A stretch of 32,492 bases of DNA from Acidobacteriota bacterium (GTDB lineage Bacteria; Acidobacteriota; Terriglobia; Bryobacterales; Bryobacteraceae). The notes under the pieces are model-generated. The model did no database searches. It had not been told where the DNA came from and saw nothing but the letters and a program-made list of their open reading frames with translations. A program made the translations under genes and the position numbers. Shown in pieces: positions 24,541 to 32,492 of this stretch (the first letter of the stretch is position 1; each line of letters begins with the position of its first letter). Location of the stretch: NCBI GenBank assembly GCA_016213725.1, contig JACQZS010000247.1, positions 1-32,492 of the forward strand, read 5' to 3'.

Positions 24541-25821
24541 TCACTTCAGCGCCGCCACCAGGGTGCTCGACCTCCGCAACAACTCCATCGTCGCCAGCTC
24601 CACCTGGTAGCCCGCATCGAAATACTGGCCCCATTTTTCCTGCTCCTGGAACCGCGCTTCGTCTACCTGTCTCATCGTCGCCCGGCCTTCCTCCATCTGC
24701 GCCAGGACCACCGACACCTGCTCCCGAGCCACGTCCAAGTCCATCCGCGCTACCTCTCTCGCCGCTTGCGTGTCCCGCACCTGCTCCCACTTCTGCCTGT
24801 ACTCGGCCTCCACCTTCGAGCGCTGCTGCGCGATGCGAATCCGAATCCTGCGCGCCTCCACCTCCGACTGCGACGCTCTCGCCTCATCCGCGCTGCTGGC
24901 AAACAACGGCATCTGGATCGACGCCCCCACCTGCACGTTGTTCCGCTTGAAACTCTGGAAATAGTCCTCGTAATTGTTGAACTTCGACAACAGCCCGTAC
25001 TGCGCCACCAGGTCCACCTTCGGCAGCCGGGCGGCCCGGGTTGCGCGCACCTCCAGGTTCTTCGCCGCCAGTTCGGATTCCAGCCGCCGGATCTCCAGAT
25101 CGTGACTTGTGACCTCTTCCAACCCCTTTTCGTGATCCGCCGGCACCTCCAATGCCCCGCGCTGCTCTCCGGCCGGAACGATCTCCTCGCTCGGCGGCAG
25201 CCCCAGCACCATCGCCAGAGCTCTCGAATACGCGGCCTGCGATGAACTCAGCGAGTTCACTCTCATGCGGGCCCGCGCCACATTGGCCGCACTCTTCTTC
25301 CCCTCCACCGGCAGTTCGCGTCCCTCTGCCACTCGAAGCCGCACGGAAGCCTCCACTCTCTGCAATTGCTCCAATTGCCGCAGCGCCAGCTCCCGGGCCT
25401 TCCCTGCCCTCTCCAGATCCAGAAAGAGCGACGCCACCCGCAAAGCCAGGTCCTCCTGCACAGCGTTGGTCACAATCGCCGCCGTGCGCACGCCCTCCTT
25501 CGCCTGCGCCACCTGATAGCCCTGCTGCGGATTCCACAGGCTCCGTACCGCTTTGGCCTGCACCACCGCCGGCGCCGCGCCGTCGATGCTCATCGGCATC
25601 CCGCTGGTGTAGGCCAATCCGCTTCCAACTATGACGCGAGGCAGCATCGGCTCCTTGATTGCCTGAACCTCGAGAACCGCCTTTTGTTCGTCCAAACGGG
25701 CCAGCAGCAGCTCCGGGCTCTGCTGCAAAGCCAGCCCGACCGCCTGCTTCAACGTCAGCACCCGCGGCTCGCCATAGCAGCACGACACTGCCATCACCAC
25801 CCAAATTGCGCTTCTCGTCAT
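24541..25821 (-). CDS. TolC family outer membrane efflux protein
   Basis: The 426-residue protein has a signal peptide (MTRSAIWVVMAVSCCYG) and two TolC-type halves, each with long coiled-coil helices. Family features include LTLKQAVGLALQQSPELLLA near the N-terminus and DLVAQYGLLSKFNNY...PLFASS around the second half. It would form an outer-membrane channel for an efflux or type I secretion system. I chose ATG 25821: a GGGAGG lies eight bases before it and it opens the signal peptide, while the ATG nine codons upstream has neither. It follows the lectin-fold gene by 13 bases. The operon supplies a MacB-type permease but no periplasmic adaptor. Confidence 0.88.
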   Translation of the reverse strand: MTRSAIWVVMAVSCCYGEPRVLTLKQAVGLALQQSPELLLARLDEQKAVLEVQAIKEPMLPRVIVGSGLAYTSGMPMSIDGAAPAVVQAKAVRSLWNPQQGYQVAQAKEGVRTAAIVTNAVQEDLALRVASLFLDLERAGKARELALRQLEQLQRVEASVRLRVAEGRELPVEGKKSAANVARARMRVNSLSSSQAAYSRALAMVLGLPPSEEIVPAGEQRGALEVPADHEKGLEEVTSHDLEIRRLESELAAKNLEVRATRAARLPKVDLVAQYGLLSKFNNYEDYFQSFKRNNVQVGASIQMPLFASSADEARASQSEVEARRIRIRIAQQRSKVEAEYRQKWEQVRDTQAAREVARMDLDVAREQVSVVLAQMEEGRATMRQVDEARFQEQEKWGQYFDAGYQVELATMELLRRSSTLVAALK

Positions 25822-25834
25822 CGTCCTCGCCTCC

Positions 25835-27088
25835 CTACGGGTGTCCAATTACTCCACTGCGCCCAATCTCCGCCAGGCGCTTCATCTCTCTGGCCGGCAA
25901 GCTTCTATCAAACACCGCCACTCCGCCAATCCACCCCGTGAAGCCGACATTGCGCGAGGAGTGAATCACGCGCCCCACCGTAAAAGGCCCGCCCTCGTCC
26001 GCGCTCCGCGGCCGGTACAGGTCGTGCCCGAACCAGAATGGATTTGCCTTCAACGCCACCAGCTGCCGCTGTGCGGCCTTGCCCTGGCGCCCCTTCGCTC
26101 GCGTCACCCGCACTCGCGTGAACTCGTACTCCACCAACTCCACCCGCTCTGCCGCGTTTTCACTCAGTACCGTCAACTTGCGCGCCCTGCGCTCGGGCGG
26201 CGCGTAGAACTGATCCACCGGGAATGCCGCATCCTCGCCCTCCTGCAAGCCCGGCTGCCGCCGCAGATCCGCCTGCGTCCACCCGCGCGCCGCCCATTGG
26301 TAAAAGGGATGCTTCTGCGGGTTCTCGATCCAATACTCGTTCGCCTGCCCGTTCCAATACGCCGTTACCGTGTTCTTGGCGTTGTCGAACGTAAACCCTA
26401 CCGCTGTCCAGTTTCTGTCGATCTCTGCGCCGGGCGCCCCAGGCGCCACCTGGGGAATCACCTCCGCCGTCACCGCCATGTTTCGCGCATACCTGTCGCC
26501 GAACGACGCCCCGCCGTTCTCCGATACGTGCACCGCCGAAGCGCCGCTATTGCCCGCCAGGCCGGCGAAGATCGCATACTGCCGCCGCCCGGCCTCCACG
26601 CGCCTGGCTTCGCCCGCCGCCGTCTTCAGATCAGTTCCCTCGTGCCAGATCCCTGCAATCGCATGGTTGCCCCCCGTCCGCACCACCCACGCCACCATCG
26701 AAACGGAGCGTCCGGGGCCCTTCGCATCGATCCCCGAATCGTGCATCTCCTTCCGCGGGACCAGCAGCACGGGCCGGAAATCGGCCTCCCGCTCGGCGCG
26801 GATCTCGATGCCCTCCCCGAACGGCCCGCGCCCCAGCCGCGGGAAGTCGGCATATGTCGCCGCCCGGCCCACGCCCCAATAATCCAGCACATAGTTCGCC
26901 GCCCTGAGCCGCAGATCGTGCCGCTCTGCCTTCGGCACATGCGCGGCAAACAGCCCATCGCTCGTCTGCACGAAATCCCAGAAGGCCGCCAATCCTCGCG
27001 TCTTCCGCACCTGGGAGACGCGGTTCTCATAATCGCCGCCCTGCAGCAGACTCATTCCGGCCAGCAGCCAGAATACGGATTTATTCAT
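25835..27088 (-). CDS. Secreted LamG/concanavalin A-fold protein
   Basis: The 417-residue protein begins with a short hydrophobic signal (SVFWLLAGMSLLQGG). RGLAAFWDF, the mid-region WTAVGFTFDNAKNTVTAYWNG and the C-terminal FTGWIGGVAVFDRSLPAREM are typical of LamG-type jelly-roll domains, which often bind carbohydrate. No catalytic motif is evident. It overlaps the permease gene by 8 bases and precedes tolC by 13, so it is made together with transport components. It could be a periplasmic partner or an exported cargo; both are guesses from position. Confidence 0.75.
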   Translation of the reverse strand: MNKSVFWLLAGMSLLQGGDYENRVSQVRKTRGLAAFWDFVQTSDGLFAAHVPKAERHDLRLRAANYVLDYWGVGRAATYADFPRLGRGPFGEGIEIRAEREADFRPVLLVPRKEMHDSGIDAKGPGRSVSMVAWVVRTGGNHAIAGIWHEGTDLKTAAGEARRVEAGRRQYAIFAGLAGNSGASAVHVSENGGASFGDRYARNMAVTAEVIPQVAPGAPGAEIDRNWTAVGFTFDNAKNTVTAYWNGQANEYWIENPQKHPFYQWAARGWTQADLRRQPGLQEGEDAAFPVDQFYAPPERRARKLTVLSENAAERVELVEYEFTRVRVTRAKGRQGKAAQRQLVALKANPFWFGHDLYRPRSADEGGPFTVGRVIHSSRNVGFTGWIGGVAVFDRSLPAREMKRLAEIGRSGVIGHP

Positions 27089-28293
27089 AGCGCAGAGCCT
27101 CGGTCGGATTCAGCCGCGCCGCACGGTTGGCCGGCAGCAGCCCAAAGAGCACACCCACCACGAACGACACGCCGAACGCCACCGCGATAGAAAGCGCGGA
27201 AATCGGGATCTTCACCTCGTCCTGCGCCAGGTTCGCCGCCAGCGGAATCGAAATCCCCGCCAGAATCCCCAGCAGCCCGCCGCCCACGCTGATCAGGACC
27301 GCCTCCAGCAGAAACTGCAGCAGCACCGCCTGCCGCGAGGCCCCCAGCGACATCCTCAACCCGATCTCCCTCGTCCGCTCCGTCACGGTCACCAGCATGA
27401 TGTTCATGATCCCGATGCCCGAGATCAGCAGCGCAATCGCGCTCACCAGCATCAGCACAATGGTCAGTACCGTGGCGATCGTCGATGCCGTCTCCAGAAT
27501 CGAGGTCAGATTCTGCACCGTGTACCGCGCGCCCGGCCTGTGCCGCGCCGCCAGGATGCCCGCCACGGCCTGCGTCACCGCCGGAACGTCCTCCGCCACC
27601 CGCACCTGCAGGTACATCGGATCCACCCGCTCCACCGCCTCGAAGTAGCGCTGCACCGTAAATGGAATCAGCGAAGCCCCGTTGTCGCCCAACTCCGATT
27701 GCCCAAACGTCGAGGTCCGCTCCCTGAAAATGCCCACAATCGTGAACTGCAGCCCGTGAATCTTGATCACCTGCCCCAATCCCTTGTCCGCCCCGCCGAA
27801 CAGCGTCGCGGCCAGCTTATTGTCCAGCATGGCCACTTTCTGCCGCAGCTCCACATCCGATGGATCGAAAAACCGCCCCCCCACCAATTGCAGGTTGCGC
27901 ACCTGCGCATAGAATTCATCCGTCCCAATCACGCGCACATCCTGCTCGCGGCCGTCCACCACCATGCGGTCCGTCGAGTTGATCACCGCCGACGCCGCCA
28001 CCAGCCGTGGCCCCAACTGCTGCCGCACCGCCTCTACATCCGCCAGTTTCACGTAGTCGGCATCGGCCTTCGTCGCATCCTGCGTCCCGGCGTCATAGTA
28101 CGCCGACACCAGATTCGACCCGATACCCCGGATCTTGTCCAGAATCAGGTCCCGGCTGGTGATCGAAATTGTCACCACCAGAATCACGCTGGCGTTGCCG
28201 ATCAATAAGCCCAGCGCCGTCAGCAGCGTCCGCACGCGGTTCGCCTGCAGCGCCTGGTAGCTGAATCGAAACGCCTCCAGGATGAACTGCGGT

Positions 28294-28301
<8 letters not shown>
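27081..28301 (-). CDS. MacB-type ABC transporter permease without ATPase domain
   Basis: The 406-residue protein has the MacB permease plan: an N-terminal membrane segment ([22 protein letters not shown]), a periplasmic domain (about residues 50-275) and three C-terminal membrane segments, with [30 protein letters not shown] and the closing [14 protein letters not shown]. Full MacB carries an N-terminal ATPase; this one does not, and no ATPase gene is in the operon. The start is GTG 28301, overlapping the dehydratase stop by 8 bases. The nearest candidate ATPase in the window is at 14549-15229, paired with another permease. Confidence 0.9.
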
Positions 28302-30255
<1,954 letters not shown>

Positions 30256-30340
30256 CGTCACTGTCCTTTCATCATAGATTGCCGTCCCGGCTGGCCGTGC
30301 GCGAAAATAGGAAGATCCTGTTCACGCTGGAGCCCCGTCC

Positions 30341-30862
30341 TTGCTACAGAACCAAATCGCACCGCTCAGCAGTTCGGCTCTGGTCGCCGTCTACCCCGGG
30401 TCTTTCGATCCCGTCACAACCGGCCATCTGGACCTCATCCAGCGCTGCGCGCCCCTGGTGGGACGCCTCGTTGTCGCGGTCCTTCGCAACGCCCACAAAC
30501 AGCCCCTCTTCTCTCTCGAAGAGCGCGTCCAGATGCTCCGCGAGGTTCTGCGGGACTACCCCAACGTCGAAGTCGATGCCTTCGACGGCCTCCTCGTGGA
30601 CTATGCCAGGCAGAAACAGGCGAAACTTCTCCTCCGCGGCATCCGCGCCATCTCCGACTACGAGTACGAACTCCAGATGGCCTTGATGAACCGCCGCCTC
30701 GCCCCTGAAATCGAAACAATGTTTATGATGGCAGGAGAGGCTTATTCGTTCATCAGCTCCAAGCTGGTGAAGGAAGTCATCGGACTCGGTGGCGATGTCA
30801 GAGGCTTGGTGCCCCCGTCCGTCGAACAGATTCTTGTGCAACGGTTTCCTCGAAAGCCCTAA
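30341..30862 (+). CDS. coaD: Phosphopantetheine adenylyltransferase
   Basis: This 173-residue nucleotidyltransferase makes dephospho-CoA from 4'-phosphopantetheine and ATP, the fourth step of CoA synthesis. The T/HxGH-type motif is in YPGSFDPVTTGHLD (18-31), LLLRGIRAISDYEYE is at 96-110, and the C-terminal ISSKLVKEV (138-146) is as in other CoaD proteins. It starts at TTG 30341, with GGAG (30329-30332) eight bases before; no other start preserves the first strand. It diverges from yjhG. Confidence 0.96.
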   Translation: MLQNQIAPLSSSALVAVYPGSFDPVTTGHLDLIQRCAPLVGRLVVAVLRNAHKQPLFSLEERVQMLREVLRDYPNVEVDAFDGLLVDYARQKQAKLLLRGIRAISDYEYELQMALMNRRLAPEIETMFMMAGEAYSFISSKLVKEVIGLGGDVRGLVPPSVEQILVQRFPRKP

Positions 30863-30985
30863 CCGGGGCCTTTCGCCAGGAATCCCAACTTCCGGTGCAA
30901 GCGGAACTACAGCACGGCTGAACTGGGCCGGCCGCGCGCACCTCACGGCAATTGCGGTCAATCTAAAGGCAAAGCGTTTCACTCC

Positions 30986-32179
30986 ATGCAACAGTCGTCT
31001 ATCTCACTGGCTGATCGGATCCATCTCATCAGCGTCTCCTCCACGGCCCGCGTCTCGGCCGAAGCGGAAAAACTCCGCCGCGCCGGAATGGACGTCGTCG
31101 ACTTCGGTGTCGGCGAGCCGGATTTCCCCACCCCAGACAACATTAAGCGCGCCGCCGTCGCGGCCCTCGACCAGAACTTCACGAAATACACCGCCATGGC
31201 CGGCGTCCAGGAACTCCGTCAGGCCGTCTGCGACCGCCACAAGCTCGACTTCGGCACCTCCTACTCCGTGCCCGAATGCGTCGTTTCGGTCGGCGGCAAG
31301 CACGCCATTTTCAATACCGCCCAGGTCCTCATCAACGAAGGCGATGAGGTCATCATCCCCGTCCCCTACTGGGTCACCTACTACGACGTCGTCAACTACT
31401 CCGGCGGAAAGGCCGTCATGGTCGAAACCAGCGAAAGCGACGGCTTCGCCCTCACTGCCGCCCAGATTGAAAAGGCCATCACTCCCAAAACCCGCCTCAT
31501 CCTCGTCAATTCTCCCTGCAACCCCTCCGGCGCCCTGGTCGAACGCGCCGAGTTTGAAAAGATCGCCCACCTGGCCAGGAAGCACGGCATCTACCTCATG
31601 ACCGATGAGTGCTACTGCCGCTTCCTCTACGATAGTGATCCCTACTCCGTCGCTGCCCTGCCCGGCATGAAGGAAACCGTCATCGTCGCCGGTTCCCTCT
31701 CCAAAACTTACGCCATGACCGGCTGGCGCATCGGTTTCACCCTCGCGCCCGCCGAAATCTGCTCCGCCATTATCAAGCTCCAGTCCCATTCCACTTCCAA
31801 CCCCACCTCCATCGCCCAAAAGGCCGCCATCGAGGCCCTCACCGGAGACCAGGGATCCGTCGACGTCATGCTCGCCGAATACCGCAATCGTCGCGCCTAC
31901 GTCGTCGAGCGCCTCCGCGCCATGACCGGCGTCACCTGCCCCGAGCCGCGCGGCGCATTCTACGCCTACCCCAACGTCAGCGGCGCCCTCGGCGCCGAGG
32001 GCCTCCGCACACCCATGCAGTTCGCTGAGAAGCTCCTCGCCGAATCCCATGTCGCCGTCGTCCCCGGCGAAGCCTTCGGCACCGAACACCACGTCCGCAT
32101 CTCGTACGCCACCTCCATGGAGAACATCACCAAGGGCCTCAACCGCATCGAAGAGTTCCTTGGCAAACATACCGCCTGA
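30986..32179 (+). CDS. Class I/II aminotransferase, aspartate aminotransferase type
   Basis: The 397-residue PLP enzyme has the subgroup Ib (AspC/AspAT) pattern: FGVGEPDFPTPDNI (40-53), SPCNPSG (176-182), Asp207 in TDECY, the PLP lysine Lys240 in SLSKTYAMTGWRIG, and RISYATSMENI near the C-terminus. It probably interconverts aspartate and oxaloacetate with 2-oxoglutarate/glutamate; prephenate or alanine activity is possible. It lies 123 bases after coaD, in the same direction, and is followed by a GC-rich hairpin. Confidence 0.92.
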   Translation: MQQSSISLADRIHLISVSSTARVSAEAEKLRRAGMDVVDFGVGEPDFPTPDNIKRAAVAALDQNFTKYTAMAGVQELRQAVCDRHKLDFGTSYSVPECVVSVGGKHAIFNTAQVLINEGDEVIIPVPYWVTYYDVVNYSGGKAVMVETSESDGFALTAAQIEKAITPKTRLILVNSPCNPSGALVERAEFEKIAHLARKHGIYLMTDECYCRFLYDSDPYSVAALPGMKETVIVAGSLSKTYAMTGWRIGFTLAPAEICSAIIKLQSHSTSNPTSIAQKAAIEALTGDQGSVDVMLAEYRNRRAYVVERLRAMTGVTCPEPRGAFYAYPNVSGALGAEGLRTPMQFAEKLLAESHVAVVPGEAFGTEHHVRISYATSMENITKGLNRIEEFLGKHTA

Positions 32180-32187
32180 TCCGCCGC

Positions 32188-32207
32188 GGCCGGCCTTCGG
32201 GCCGGCC
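32188..32207 (+). terminator. Perfect GGCCGGCC hairpin after the aminotransferase gene
   Basis: GGCCGGCC (32188-32195), a TTCG loop and GGCCGGCC (32200-32207) form an eight-base-pair stem with a very stable tetraloop, 8 bases after the aminotransferase stop. No T run follows, so it is a terminator of the GC-rich kind or a pause/stability element. The core repeats the stem of the terminator at 15374. Confidence 0.55.
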
Positions 32208-32307
32208 CCGTCCCTCCGGCCGTTCCGGATTCCTGCCCCCCTCGGCTCCCTGAATCATCCCCCCTGCCGTTGCTAACCTAAGACTTGACGCGGCAGGTAT
32301 CCCACCC

Positions 32308-32492
32308 GTGAAGCGCTGGCTCTTCCCCATCTCCCTGGCTCTCTGTCTCGCCGGCTGCTCCTCCGTGGCAGACCGCGAACCCACCCTCGCCCAGGCTTAT
32401 GCCGGACCGGTATCCCTCCAGGTCCGCGACGAACTCGTTGCCCGGGCCGCTCTCGTCGCCACTCTCAAGCACGGCGACCGCATCGATATCAT
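32308..32492 (+). CDS. Lipoprotein with probable SH3-like domain, 3' truncated by window end
   Basis: From GTG 32308 an open frame runs to the end of the window. It begins with a clear lipoprotein signal: KRW, a hydrophobic core, and the lipobox LAGC with Cys17. The following VSLQVRDELVARAALV and LKHGDRIDII resemble the start of a bacterial SH3-like domain. Only 61 residues are visible, so the function cannot be given. The ribosome site is weak (AGG ten bases upstream). Confidence 0.6.
   Translation, partial: MKRWLFPISLALCLAGCSSVADREPTLAQAYAGPVSLQVRDELVARAALVATLKHGDRIDI

Noticed and set aside
25841..27190. A 449-residue plus-strand open frame opposite the LamG gene
   Set aside because: It is rich in Arg, Pro and His with no recognisable domain, as expected of an antisense shadow.
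31004..32170. A 388-residue minus-strand open frame opposite the aminotransferase gene
   Set aside because: It is a Gly/Asp/Val-rich shadow of an aminotransferase whose motifs are all intact on the other strand.

Overview
The window looks like a piece of an Acidobacteriota chromosome, most likely from the Solibacteres/Bryobacterales group. The best marker is the secreted propeller protein at 21203-24481: its C-terminal region has the features of the domain first described as a Solibacter usitatus C-terminal family (TIGR03437). The DNA is GC-rich, genes are tightly packed with many 4-20 base overlaps, GTG and TTG starts are frequent, and I see no phage, transposon, tRNA, rRNA or CRISPR sequence. 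All family names come from reading the proteins; no database search was possible.

Layout. (1) 1-3522: the 3' part of an S9 peptidase faces a reverse-strand block of a zinc ribbon protein, a zinc alcohol dehydrogenase and the peptidoglycan transglycosylase mtgA. (2) 3801-7055: glycogen phosphorylase, divergent from an Rrf2-type regulator with three cysteines. (3) 7191-13371: a corrinoid salvage operon: a shortened CobQ-like protein, a structured 154-base leader, cobD, btuF, btuD, btuC, cobU and cobT, with overlaps from cobD onward. (4) 13438-15229: a two-gene MacB/LolD-type ABC exporter, ended by a strong terminator that sits back to back with a second terminator serving the opposite strand. 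(5) 17899-15478 (reverse): a coupled PfkB kinase, ROK kinase and SIS isomerase trio. (6) 30255-18056 (reverse): a D-xylonate dehydratase of the YjhG/YagF type, a lone MacB-type permease, a secreted lectin-fold protein and a TolC-type channel, all coupled, followed by the TIGR03437 propeller protein, a TPR lipoprotein and a CAAX-type membrane protease. (7) 30341-32492: coaD, an aspartate aminotransferase-type gene and the start of a lipoprotein gene.

The part most worth a second look is the corrinoid operon. Import (BtuFDC) and aminopropanol-phosphate synthesis (CobD) look normal. However, three neighbouring enzyme homologues each lack hallmark active-site residues: the CobQ-like protein is about 60% of normal length and ends shortly after its glutaminase cysteine; CobU has alanine where the guanylylated histidine should be; and CobT has Gln and Thr where the two active-site glutamates should be. 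This could be a lineage-specific chemistry, a repurposed set, or decay. Next in interest is the coupled dehydratase/permease/lectin/TolC operon, which lacks both an ABC ATPase and a periplasmic adaptor.
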